DNA of 64,000 nucleotides from an uncultured Flavobacteriaceae bacterium (GTDB lineage Bacteria > Bacteroidota > Bacteroidia > Flavobacteriales > Flavobacteriaceae): contig CANMXP010000002.1 of assembly GCA_947501845.1 (NCBI GenBank), positions 62,001-126,000 of the forward strand. The letters run 5' to 3'. This document shows, in pieces, positions 15,587 through 23,944 of the stretch (its first letter is position 1; each line of letters begins with the position of its first letter). Under the pieces are notes generated by a model. The model was not told the DNA's origin and did not search any database. It was given only the letters and a program-made list of their open reading frames with translations. The position numbers and the translations under genes were made by a program.

Positions 15587-16249
15587 ATGTCAACTTATAC
15601 AATATCGGAATTAAACCAAGTAAAAAGAGGGCCTAAAAGGGCTACTTACGATGTAGAACAAATAAACAACATTCTAGATGCAGGGTTTGTAGGGTATGTA
15701 AGCTACAATTATAAAGGAAAAGCTATTTGCTTGCCCATGGCTTATGGAAGAATCGATAATAAGGTATATTTACACGGATCCTTAAAAAACAGAATGCTAT
15801 TAGCACTTTTAGAGGCCAAAGAGGCCAGCATGACTATTATGCATTTAGATGCACTCGTACTAGCTCGCTCTGGATTTCACCATTCTGTGAATTATAGGTC
15901 TGCCACACTATTTACCAGCATTGCTAAAGTAGAAGATCCAGAAGAAAAAAAAGCTGCTTTAAAATGTGTTGTAAACCATATGATTCCTGATCGATGGAAC
16001 ACTTTAAGACCTATGAATTCGAAAGAATTTAAGAGTACACTTGTTATAGAAATGGAAATACAAACTGCATCGGCTAAAATTAGAGATGTTGGTGTTCTTG
16101 ATGAAAAAGATGATTTAGAACTCCCCATTTGGGCAGGCATTATACCATTAAAACAAGTGGCAAAACTTCCTGTTAGAGATTCTTTATTACCAAAACAGTT
16201 AAAAACGCCCAAACATGTCGTGCAATATTATAAAAAAAACAAAACCTAA
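15587..16249 (+). CDS. Pyridoxamine 5'-phosphate oxidase family (flavin-binding split-barrel) protein
   Basis: 220 residues of the flavin-nucleotide-binding type: VEQINNILDAGFVGYVSYNY, CLPMAYGRIDNKVYLHGSLK and the following helix-strand region, with SGFHHSVNYRSATLFTSIAK in the middle. The fold binds FMN, F420 or heme in relatives, but members of this group are not true PdxH. It is divergent from a MocR regulator, a common pairing, and is followed by dinB after 4 bp, so the two form an operon. A detoxification or B6-related role is possible but not shown. Confidence 0.85.
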   Translation: MSTYTISELNQVKRGPKRATYDVEQINNILDAGFVGYVSYNYKGKAICLPMAYGRIDNKVYLHGSLKNRMLLALLEAKEASMTIMHLDALVLARSGFHHSVNYRSATLFTSIAKVEDPEEKKAALKCVVNHMIPDRWNTLRPMNSKEFKSTLVIEMEIQTASAKIRDVGVLDEKDDLELPIWAGIIPLKQVAKLPVRDSLLPKQLKTPKHVVQYYKKNKT

Positions 16250-16253
16250 AAGA

Positions 16254-16769
16254 ATGAAAAAATCCGACTTAAAATTTATTCCAAACTTTTATGATAGATA
16301 TATAAAACTAGTCAATAATGATATTGATTTAATAGATGGCTTAAAGCATAATGAAACTATTTTTAAAGACCTTACTAAAAAATTAATTCAACACCAAGAA
16401 TATAGATACGAGCCAAGCAAATGGACCCCTAAAGAATTGCTTCAGCACGTTATTGATACCGAAAGAATACTTGCTTACAGGGCGTTATGCATTGCTAGAT
16501 TGGAACCCAAGGCTTTGTTGGGCTTTGATGAGAATATTTATGTCGAAAATTCAAATGCTAATAATAGAAGCATTGAAGATTTACTAAAAGAATTTAGCCT
16601 AGCAAGGCAATCAACCATTCCATTATTTGAGAGCTTTAACAATGAAACGCTCCATCGGGCAGGTATTAGTTTTGAAACAAAAATAAGCGTCCTAGCTCTT
16701 GGATTTACTATTATTGGGCATGCAAAGCACCATTTTAATATTTTAAATGAGCGCTATTTAATAGCTTGA
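16254..16769 (+). CDS. DinB-family four-helix-bundle protein
   Basis: 171 residues from ATG 16254 (MKKSDLKFIPNFYDRYIKLV), four bases after the stop of the PNPOx-like gene; a longer start overlapping that gene is less likely. The DinB/YfiT pattern is clear: WTPKELLQHVIDTERILAYR provides the first metal-binding histidine, and GHAKHHFNIL near the end provides the other two. Relatives are metal-dependent thiol transferases or DNA-damage-induced proteins of unknown function. Co-transcription with the PNPOx-like protein under MocR control is the main clue to its role. Confidence 0.88.
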   Translation: MKKSDLKFIPNFYDRYIKLVNNDIDLIDGLKHNETIFKDLTKKLIQHQEYRYEPSKWTPKELLQHVIDTERILAYRALCIARLEPKALLGFDENIYVENSNANNRSIEDLLKEFSLARQSTIPLFESFNNETLHRAGISFETKISVLALGFTIIGHAKHHFNILNERYLIA

Positions 16770-16841
16770 TTTTATTATAATCCGCTAATTATACCAAAAT
16801 AAACCCATTGTGTATTTTAAACCTAAAATATTTTGAATAAA

Positions 16842-16980
16842 AAAGGGCTATCTAAAAAGTATTAGAAACTAAAAATTGTCCCATCGAGCGCAGTCGAGAT
16901 ATCTTCAAAATCAAGACATTTAAAAGTTCTCGACTGTGCTCGAACGGGCATCTAAGTATTTTTTAGACAACCCCTTTTAA
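16842..16980. repeat. Nested inverted repeats between dinB and the FAD oxidoreductase gene
   Basis: The inner pair is TCGAGCGCAGTCGAGA (about 16884-16899) with TCTCGACTGTGCTCGA (16928-16943), flanked by CCCA and CGGG. The outer, imperfect pair is AAAAGGGCTATCTAAAAA (from about 16842) with TTTTTAGACAACCCCTTTT (ending about 16979). The outer pair could act as a terminator stem, with the inner element inserted in its loop. The inner 16-mer also occurs at 10478-10493, so it is a dispersed family. Confidence 0.65.
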
Positions 16981-17031
16981 GCATAAAACTCTTTTTCAAA
17001 ATCTTCTCTTAAATTTGAGTAATTTTGCGCT

Positions 17032-18588
17032 ATGGTAAAAGAGATTCAACTTCGTATTTCACTTAAAGACGAAGAACGCCGTGATATTTTAATAATAAAA
17101 TCGGCACATGTTTTAGATATTGACAAAGAAGACATTACTGGCATTAAAGTACTACGTAAATCTATTGATGCTCGAAAACCAAAAATTATTTTCAATTATA
17201 AAGTTGCGGTTTATATTAGAGAGGCATTGCCTAAAACGTCTGAATATACTTTTGATTATAAAGATGTTTCAAAAGCAAAACCTATTCATATTATTGGCTT
17301 TGGTCCTGCAGGAATGTATGCTGCTTTACGTTGTATTGAGTTAGGTTATAAGCCTGTAGTATTAGAACGTGGTAAAAACGTTCAGGACAGACGACGCGAC
17401 CTTAAGGCCATAAACCAGGATCACCATGTTAATGAAGACTCCAACTATTGTTTTGGAGAAGGCGGTGCAGGTACTTACAGTGATGGAAAATTATACACAC
17501 GAAGTTTAAAACGAGGTGATGTACGTCGAATTTTCGAAAACTTGGTGTTTCATGGAGCTACCGACCAAATTCTGGTGGATGCTCACCCACATATTGGAAC
17601 CAATAAGTTACCCAAAGTCGTTCAAAACATACGGGAAACCATTTTAAATTATGGTGGTGAAATTCATTTTGAAACCAGAGTTGTCGACTTCATCATAAAA
17701 ACCAACAAAATACAAGCCCTACAACTCCAAAATGGAGAAGAAATAACCGCTAATAGGGTTATTTTAGCTACTGGTCATTCGGCTCGAGATATCTTTTATT
17801 TATTGCATAAAAAGAACATCGCATTAGAAGCAAAATCCTTTGCCATGGGAGTACGAGTAGAACACCCACAACACATTATAGATGGCATACAATACCATTG
17901 CCATGGTGAACGACACGAATTACTTCCTGCTGCGTCTTACAGTTTGGTGAACCAAGTAAACAACCGAGGTGTATACTCTTTCTGCATGTGCCCTGGTGGA
18001 TTTATAGTCCCTGCAGCTACAGCAAACGGGGAAGTCGTAGTAAATGGCATGTCTCCTTCTAAGCGAAATAATTTATATGCAAACTCAGGTATTGTTGTTG
18101 AAATTAATGCTGGTGCCGATTTACATAAATATGAAAAATTTGGTGTTTTAAAAGGTTTAGAATATCAGAAGGATTTAGAAAAACTGGCCTTTACAGCTGG
18201 TGGTAGAAGTCAGGTAGCCCCCGCACAAAGGCTAACCGATTTTGTTGAAGGAAAACTATCGAGTAATTTAAACCCGACCTCTTATCAACCAGGATTAAAA
18301 TCGGCACCTTTACATTCCCTATTACCCAAATTAATAGGTAGTAGACTTAGAAAAGGATTTCAAGCTTTCGGAAAAAAAATGAAAGGTTATTACACCTCTG
18401 AAGCTAATATTGTTGGTGTAGAATCCAGAACCTCATCGCCAGTTTGTATTCCTAGAAATGAACAATTAGCACATCCTGAAGTCTCTAATTTATTTCCATG
18501 TGGTGAAGGTGGTGGCTACGCAGGAGGAATTATATCTGCCGCTATGGATGGTGAACGCTGTGCAGAAGCTGCGATAGTAAACTTGTAA
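17032..18588 (+). CDS. NAD(P)/FAD-dependent oxidoreductase (COG2509-like)
   Basis: 518 residues. An N-terminal domain of about 85 residues (IQLRISLKDEERRDILIIKS) precedes the FAD-binding Rossmann motif IIGFGPAGMYAALRCIELGY (from about 90) and VVLERG. Further family marks are NYCFGEGGAGTYSDGKLYTR, ATGHSARDIFYLLHKK and, at the C-terminus, FPCGEGGGYAGGIISAAMDG. The length and the N-terminal domain fit the uncharacterised FAD-dependent dehydrogenase group found across bacteria. The substrate is unknown. A TAATTTTG box lies at 17020-17027, only five bases before the ATG, which would give a leaderless or nearly leaderless mRNA if used. Confidence 0.85.
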   Translation: MVKEIQLRISLKDEERRDILIIKSAHVLDIDKEDITGIKVLRKSIDARKPKIIFNYKVAVYIREALPKTSEYTFDYKDVSKAKPIHIIGFGPAGMYAALRCIELGYKPVVLERGKNVQDRRRDLKAINQDHHVNEDSNYCFGEGGAGTYSDGKLYTRSLKRGDVRRIFENLVFHGATDQILVDAHPHIGTNKLPKVVQNIRETILNYGGEIHFETRVVDFIIKTNKIQALQLQNGEEITANRVILATGHSARDIFYLLHKKNIALEAKSFAMGVRVEHPQHIIDGIQYHCHGERHELLPAASYSLVNQVNNRGVYSFCMCPGGFIVPAATANGEVVVNGMSPSKRNNLYANSGIVVEINAGADLHKYEKFGVLKGLEYQKDLEKLAFTAGGRSQVAPAQRLTDFVEGKLSSNLNPTSYQPGLKSAPLHSLLPKLIGSRLRKGFQAFGKKMKGYYTSEANIVGVESRTSSPVCIPRNEQLAHPEVSNLFPCGEGGGYAGGIISAAMDGERCAEAAIVNL

Positions 18589-18615
18589 AAATGAATTGAA
18601 ACGTAAATAAGTATT

Positions 18616-18642
18616 AAGTACAAAGAATCAAGTACAAAGAAT
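18616..18642 (+). repeat. Tandem 14-bp repeat upstream of fabD promoter
   Basis: AAGTACAAAGAAT is present at 18616-18628 and 18630-18642, separated by one base. It lies just before a TACTTTTG -7 box (18661-18668), where a regulator or the -33 contact would bind. Confidence 0.5.
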
Positions 18643-18660
18643 TTCTAAAAAAATTATTTA

Positions 18661-18668
18661 TACTTTTG
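18661..18668 (+). promoter_or_regulatory. -7 promoter box of the fabD-lspA operon
   Basis: TACTTTTG fits TAnnTTTG exactly and is followed by CAGC, as often seen in flavobacterial promoters. The leader to fabD would be about 120 bases. It contains a hairpin (GTCA..CTACT-ATA-AGTAGTGAC, 18744-18767) followed by TTTTT, which might attenuate transcription. Confidence 0.45.
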
Positions 18669-18793
18669 CAGCACTAAAAAACAAACTAACATAAAACTAT
18701 TTATAACTAGATTTTCTGTATCTCAGAAAACCGTTAAACACATGTCATAACTACTATAAGTAGTGACTTTTTAAAAACTACAATTAAATACAC

Positions 18794-19684
18794 ATGAAAG
18801 CATATATATTTCCAGGTCAAGGCGCACAATTTTCGGGAATGGGTTTAGACTTATATGAAAACTCACCTTTGGCTCAAGAGTTATTTGAACAAGCAAATGA
18901 TATTCTTGGCTTCAATATCACCGACATCATGTTTGAAGGCTCTGCCGATGACCTTAAAGAAACCAAGGTAACACAACCTGCTATATTTTTGCACTCGGTT
19001 ATTTTGGCAAAAACCTTAGGAGATACTTTTAAACCAGAAATGGTTGCAGGGCATTCTCTTGGTGAATTTTCTGCATTAGTAGCTAATGGGTCTTTAAATT
19101 TTGAGGATGGACTGAAGTTGGTCTCTCAACGTGCTTTAGCCATGCAAAAAGCTTGCGAGTTACAACCAAGTACCATGGCTGCCGTTTTAGGTCTAGATGA
19201 TGCTATTGTTGAAAAAATATGCTCGGTAACTGATGGTGTTGTTGTTGCAGCAAATTATAATTGCCCAGGACAATTAGTAATCTCGGGAGAGGTTGATGCT
19301 ATAAACAAAGCTTGCGAATCTTTAAAGGACGCTGGCGCACGTCGTGCACTAGTATTACCTGTTGGTGGCGCTTTCCATTCTCCATTAATGGAACCTGCCC
19401 GTGAAGAGTTAGCTGCTGCTATCGAAAATACAACTTTTAGTAAACCTAACTGTCCCATTTATCAAAACGTAACAGCTAATGCTGTTATTGATGAAACGGC
19501 TATAAAAAACAATTTAATTTCTCAATTAACAGCCCCTGTACGTTGGACACAATCTGTACAACAAATGATTGCAGATGGCGCTACTTTATTTACCGAAGTT
19601 GGTCCTGGTAAAGTTTTGCAAGGCTTGGTAAAGAAAATTAATAGAGAAGCTCAAACTGTTTCGGCCACTTTTGAAACTAACTAA
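18794..19684 (+). CDS. fabD: Malonyl-CoA:ACP transacylase
   Basis: 296 residues. Transfers malonate from CoA to acyl carrier protein at the start of fatty-acid synthesis in the cytoplasm. The N-terminal KAYIFPGQGAQFSGMGLDLY, the catalytic serine in VAGHSLGEFSALVANGSLNF, the basic residue of the QRALAMQKAC segment, and the histidine in VGGAFHSPLMEPA are all present, so it should be active. It directly abuts lspA (TAAATG, no gap), which is co-transcribed. The promoter region has an unusual 14-bp tandem repeat. Confidence 0.95.
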   Translation: MKAYIFPGQGAQFSGMGLDLYENSPLAQELFEQANDILGFNITDIMFEGSADDLKETKVTQPAIFLHSVILAKTLGDTFKPEMVAGHSLGEFSALVANGSLNFEDGLKLVSQRALAMQKACELQPSTMAAVLGLDDAIVEKICSVTDGVVVAANYNCPGQLVISGEVDAINKACESLKDAGARRALVLPVGGAFHSPLMEPAREELAAAIENTTFSKPNCPIYQNVTANAVIDETAIKNNLISQLTAPVRWTQSVQQMIADGATLFTEVGPGKVLQGLVKKINREAQTVSATFETN

Positions 19685-20206
19685 ATGAAATTATCTAAAC
19701 GCTCTATATACATTATTTTAGTTATTGTTTTAACTATTGCAGTCGATCAAATTTCTAAAGTACTCGTTAGATCCAATATTGACCTACGAACAGATATTAA
19801 CCCTGGCGAACGCATTTCTTTAATAGGCGATGCCTTTTTAATGATGAATGTTGAGAACGCTGGAGCTTTTTTGGGTATGGGTAGCGATTTAAATCCCACG
19901 CTTAGAATTATCTTATTGCTTATTTTACCTATTGTAGTACTCGGTTTTGTGCTACGTTATGTTTTCAAAGACAAAAGTCTAGATAATTTATCGCTTTTTG
20001 CCTTTGCAAGCATTATTGGTGGTGGTTTTGCTAATGTTTACGACCGTATAGTTTATGGAAAAGTTACCGATTTCTTATTTATTGATCTAGGAGGTGTTTT
20101 TAAAACGGGGATTTTTAATATGGCCGATCTATCAGTATCCACAGGAATCATAATTTTAGCTATATTTAGTTTTAAGAAGAAAAAATCTTCAGATTTACAA
20201 GATTAA
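19685..20206 (+). CDS. lspA: Signal peptidase II (lipoprotein signal peptidase)
   Basis: 173 residues with four membrane segments. It cleaves the signal peptide of diacylglyceryl-modified prolipoproteins, of which this window encodes many (SusD proteins, the UnbV pair, GH3). The two catalytic aspartates are in GGGFANVYDRIVYGKVTDFL and FNMADLSVSTGI. The conserved VDQISKVLVR of the first membrane helix and NVENAGAFLGMG are also present. It starts immediately after the fabD stop codon. A good terminator follows at 20239. Confidence 0.95.
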   Translation: MKLSKRSIYIILVIVLTIAVDQISKVLVRSNIDLRTDINPGERISLIGDAFLMMNVENAGAFLGMGSDLNPTLRIILLLILPIVVLGFVLRYVFKDKSLDNLSLFAFASIIGGGFANVYDRIVYGKVTDFLFIDLGGVFKTGIFNMADLSVSTGIIILAIFSFKKKKSSDLQD

Positions 20207-20238
20207 GATTAGTTAAATATTAAAGTTTATTTGATATT

Positions 20239-20262
20239 GACTCAAGAGTTTTGAGTCTTTTT
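20239..20262 (+). terminator. Rho-independent terminator after lspA
   Basis: GACTCAA (20239-20245) pairs with TTGAGTC (20251-20257) around a 5-base loop, followed by TTTTT. Confidence 0.8.
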
Positions 20263-20334
20263 GCCAACAGAAGACATCACACGAAGACGATATTTTATCT
20301 TAATTGTATCTTTTTATATTGAATTCTGTTAAAA

Positions 20335-21610
20335 TTATTCTTTATAAATACTCCCCTCTTTCATAACAAAAGTAACATCCTCCATAGTTGAAATATTCTG
20401 GATAGGGTCGTCATTAGTCGCTATAATATCCGCTATAAACCCTACTTTAATCTGACCAATTTTATTTTCCATTTCCAAAATCTTAGCATTGGTGATCGTT
20501 GCACTTTGAATAGCTTCTATTGCTGGCATTCCAGATTCAACCATAAAACCAAACTCTTTTCCATTATCTCCATGTTTAAAAACGCCTGCATCGGTTCCAA
20601 AAGCAATCCCAACTCCCTTTTCATAAGCTTTAGCAAATGTTTTTTGAATTTGAGGGCCTATAGCTAATGCCTTGGGTACAACTATATCTGGATAGAAACC
20701 CTTTATTTTGGCCTTTCCTTCAACTTCTTTTCCTGCGGTAATGGTTGGTACATAATAAGCATCATGTTTTTTCATTAGTTCCATAGTTTCTTCACTCATC
20801 AAAGTACCATGCTCTATGGTTTTTACACCTCCTAATATGGCTCTCTGCATGCCTTCATCTCCATGCGCATGAGCTGCGACGTGCATGCCATAATCTTTTG
20901 CTGTTTCACAAATGGCTTTAATTTCTTCAATTGTAAACTGCGGATTTGTACCACTTTTTGCTACACTTAAAACACCTCCTGTAGCTGTGATCTTGATACA
21001 ATCTGCTCCATTTTTATAGCGCTGCCTAACTGCTTTCTTTGCATCTTCAACACCGTTTACAACACCTTCCTTGGGCCCAGGATCCCCCATTAACTCCTTA
21101 CGATTTCCATTGGTAGGGTCGGCGTGACCTCCCGTAGTTGCTAAAGATTTTCCTGCGGTAAATAGCCTAGGGCCATCAACTTTTCCTGAATTAATCGCAT
21201 TTCTAAGTGAAATATTTACTCCAGACCCTCCTAAATCCCTAACAGTCGTAAATCCAGCATTTAGAGTAGCCCTAGCAAACTGTAAAGAATTAAAAGCAAT
21301 CTGCATCATTTAAGGTATATTTCTGTAAGTAACGTTTTGGATTGGTTTCATGCTCTATATGCACATGCATATCGATAAGTCCAGGCATGACCGTTTTTGT
21401 TTTTAAATCAATAACAATATCTTCAGGGTTTTGCACAGAGACATACCCTTTCTGTACAGATACTATTTTATCGTTAGAAACAACAACTGTCATTTCTTTT
21501 AAGACCTTCCCCTTCTGTGTATCAATTAATTTACCGCAATACAAATATGTACTTTGTGAGAAGCCTCCAAAAGAAAGTAATAATAGAAATACAAGGATTG
21601 ACTTTTTCAT
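20335..21610 (-). pseudogene. Secreted amidohydrolase, broken by a frameshift
   Basis: Two overlapping frames together make one imidazolonepropionase/prolidase-like amidohydrolase of about 425 residues. The first (21610-21290) has a signal peptide (MKKSILVFLLLLSFGGFSQS) and the metal motif in LIDMHVHIEH, and ends NDADCF. The second (from about 21309 to 20335) continues with [20 protein letters not shown], the lysine in CIKITATGG, the histidines in [12 protein letters not shown] and TIEHGT, and the aspartate in [17 protein letters not shown]. One surplus base, or two missing bases, near 21295-21310 explains the break. All catalytic residues are otherwise intact, so the mutation is recent or a sequencing error. 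Relatives hydrolyse dipeptides or other amides in the periplasm. Confidence 0.85.
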
Positions 21611-21679
21611 ATCTAGAGTTTAAAATAGTTATACTCTAAATATACATATTCTCTTCTTAAGAAAATGATGGTAGAATAA

Positions 21680-21705
21680 TTTAAACCGGGAAACTAAATT
21701 CCCGG
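21680..21705 (-). terminator. Terminator of the susCD-lipoprotein operon
   Basis: On the minus strand CCGGGAA (21705-21699) pairs with TTCCCGG (21692-21686) around a 6-base loop, followed by TTTAAATT. It lies 28 bp after the lipoprotein stop codon. Confidence 0.7.
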
Positions 21706-21732
21706 CTCAAATTAATAGTTAAGTTAGTTTAG

Positions 21733-22443
21733 TTAATTATTTATTTGAAATGTTATTTCTTCACCAAAACCATGATCTCCATCTCCAGTAACTAATACAT
21801 TACCGTTGTTAGTGATAGTATAAGGACCGCCGCCGTCACCAAAAACATCACCCATTAAAATTTTATACGTTCCATTTTCTAAACAAAATGTTCTACTGAA
21901 TTCTGTCTGATCTGAATATGGACCACCTTCAAATAACAAAACATCGTTAGAATCATACAATTCCCAAAATTGTTCGTCAGGGAAGTCATCAAACGTAATA
22001 TCTAATTGAGTTTCTGGATATGGGCAAATCTGTTTAATGTTAAGCACTATAGGATCACCTATAAACAAACCAGCTTCATTAGTTAAAGAAATCACCAATA
22101 TTTCTCCGTCTGGCCCAATATTTAAATCTGATATGTTTACTGTAAAAGCACCTACATTAGTATTGGCAGGTACAGAAACAGAAGTTGGAACGGTATAGGA
22201 AGCTGGATCGGCTGTTGACAGATCTGTTTCAATATTAATATTAAACACTCTTTCTACATTAGAAATTAAGGTTGTGTAAACTTTAATATCGTTAGAGTTA
22301 CTACTTTGTAAATCTACTCCAAAATTAAAAGATGTAGATTCAAAAGACACATAATTAATCGTGATTTGATCTTGGTCATCACTATCACAGCTATAAAAAA
22401 CCAATAGTGATATTGCTAAAAATAAAAAGATTGTTTTTTTCAT
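21733..22443 (-). CDS. SusCD-associated lipoprotein with C-terminal beta-sandwich domain
   Basis: 236 residues with a lipoprotein signal (MKKTIFLFLAISLLVFYSC, lipobox cysteine at 19) followed by DSDDQDQ, an acidic spacer of the kind linked to surface export in Bacteroidota. The middle (about 30-140) is a beta-sandwich-like region resembling DUF4843/Calx-beta-type modules in SusCD operons. The C-terminal part (about 145-236), with FWELYDSNDVLLFEGGPYSD, FCLENGTYKILMGDVFGDGG and a final FGEEITFQI, resembles the accessory domain repeated in secreted flavobacterial proteases. It follows susD by 15 bp and probably acts as a surface binding partner of this SusCD pair. The ligand is unknown. Confidence 0.65.
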   Translation of the reverse strand: MKKTIFLFLAISLLVFYSCDSDDQDQITINYVSFESTSFNFGVDLQSSNSNDIKVYTTLISNVERVFNINIETDLSTADPASYTVPTSVSVPANTNVGAFTVNISDLNIGPDGEILVISLTNEAGLFIGDPIVLNIKQICPYPETQLDITFDDFPDEQFWELYDSNDVLLFEGGPYSDQTEFSRTFCLENGTYKILMGDVFGDGGGPYTITNNGNVLVTGDGDHGFGEEITFQINN

Positions 22444-22458
22444 AATTATGCTTATTTA

Positions 22459-23934
22459 TTATTGATTTAAACTTTCATTCATATTAGGATTGGCATCTAT
22501 TTCTGATTGCGGAATATTTAGATAAAATAATTCGCTATCGGCAGGAACATTGACAACCACTCTATGTACAGCATCTCTATTAATAGGCATTCTTAATCTT
22601 TTAGCATCAAACCATTCTACCCCTATTTCACCATAAAGTTCTTTTCGTCTTTCTAACAAGATCTCATTCATAAGCGCATTTCCAGAATTAGTAGATAACG
22701 TAGCGTTGGGGTCTCTATCTTTCTGTAAGGCAAAAAGTAAATTTCTGGCTTCAGGCTCGTTGCCCAAGTTATATTGTGCTTCGGCATCGATGAGTACCAT
22801 TTCAGACTTTCGCATTAAAGGCACATCTGATGCGAATGTAAATACAAACTTGCTCGTAATAAATTCTCTGTAAGGGGTTGACGAATTATAAAGATCTTGA
22901 AACAGTTTTCTAACATCGGTATCTGAAAACTCATCTCTAAAATTGGTGTTTATATAGGTCGCTTGAAAAGATACTGATAAATGGTCTAGAAAAACATGAG
23001 GCGCCATCCAAAAGAAATTGGTTTCGTTTGTACCATTTTGAAAATGTCCCCAAAGCCAATCTTGATCAGTTAAATCGCTAAAACCGTTGCCCCAATTCGT
23101 AGAAACTACGGCAGATGTTGCATTGCCACCATAGGCTGCCTTTGCTGCCGAAGAAGCCAAATCCCAATCATCTTGAGTTACCAATAATACACGTGCTAAA
23201 ATCCCATTGGCTACCGACTTGTTAATATAGCTTTTACCTAGTCTTTCTTCTGGCAAATCTGGAATGGCTTCTTTTAAATCTGATAGAATTAAATCGTATA
23301 CATCTGTTAGAGGACTTGGTGCATTTCCTTCTGAAGCTCCAGTGGCTGGTTCTAAATAAATAGGAATTCTAGTGCTATTTGGGTCGCTATTATAATTGGG
23401 CGCAAATTCTAGTGCTATTTGAAAATAATGGAAGGCTCTTATAGCCTTACCTATTGCCATAAACTCTTTTTTGGTTGGTTCGTCTAAATCTGGACTTTTA
23501 TCAACACCATTAATTAATACGTTTGCATAGTTTATTATTTCAAAGTTAAAGGTCCATGTAAAACTTGTTCTTCTAAAAGTAGGGCCTCTATTTTCATGGG
23601 CATAATCGAACAAAAACCATGATGGTGCATGTATTAAATCATTCCCTTTAATGGTTCTTGCAAAATACATGGCATATAATCCGCCTGTATCTGGATCGGA
23701 ATCGTTTACGCCATTTGCTAAATCGTCATCCCATTGCCCTTTATACCTATCGTATATTCCCGTAATAAAAGATTGTACAATCTCTTTATCTGAAAAAACC
23801 ACAGGTTCTGGAAGACCTGCTGTATTTTGAGGCTCATCTAAAAACTCTTTTGAGCAACTAGACAAAAAAGTAACTACTAAAATTAGCAGCAACTTTATAC
23901 TAAGTTTATTATATGTTATTTTCATTTTCTTCAA
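22459..23934 (-). CDS. SusD/RagB-family surface lipoprotein
   Basis: 491 residues. A lipoprotein signal ends in VVTFLSSC and is followed by SKEFLDEPQ, the typical start of mature SusD proteins. The family's helical repeats follow (GKAIRAFHYFQIALEFAPNY, ANGILARVLLVTQDDWDLAS), and the C-terminal RagB domain has LMNEILLERRKELYGEIGVE and WFDAKRLRMPINR. SusD caps the SusC barrel and delivers ligand. It lies 10 bp after susC, in one operon. No glycoside hydrolase, lyase or sulfatase is adjacent, so the ligand could be something other than polysaccharide. Confidence 0.92.
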   Translation of the reverse strand: MKKMKITYNKLSIKLLLILVVTFLSSCSKEFLDEPQNTAGLPEPVVFSDKEIVQSFITGIYDRYKGQWDDDLANGVNDSDPDTGGLYAMYFARTIKGNDLIHAPSWFLFDYAHENRGPTFRRTSFTWTFNFEIINYANVLINGVDKSPDLDEPTKKEFMAIGKAIRAFHYFQIALEFAPNYNSDPNSTRIPIYLEPATGASEGNAPSPLTDVYDLILSDLKEAIPDLPEERLGKSYINKSVANGILARVLLVTQDDWDLASSAAKAAYGGNATSAVVSTNWGNGFSDLTDQDWLWGHFQNGTNETNFFWMAPHVFLDHLSVSFQATYINTNFRDEFSDTDVRKLFQDLYNSSTPYREFITSKFVFTFASDVPLMRKSEMVLIDAEAQYNLGNEPEARNLLFALQKDRDPNATLSTNSGNALMNEILLERRKELYGEIGVEWFDAKRLRMPINRDAVHRVVVNVPADSELFYLNIPQSEIDANPNMNESLNQ

Positions 23935-23944
23935 TTTTTTGGTT

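Noticed and set aside
17020-17027. TAATTTTG box as proof of a leaderless FAD-oxidoreductase mRNA
   Set aside because: The box matches the -7 consensus, but no -33 element is present, and in AT-rich DNA such 8-mers are frequent, so I mention it only in the gene entry.
20335-21610. Programmed frameshifting or a genuine two-gene split for the amidohydrolase
   Set aside because: No slippery heptamer lies at the overlap, and the break cuts the metal-binding barrel after its first motif. A simple indel is more economical.
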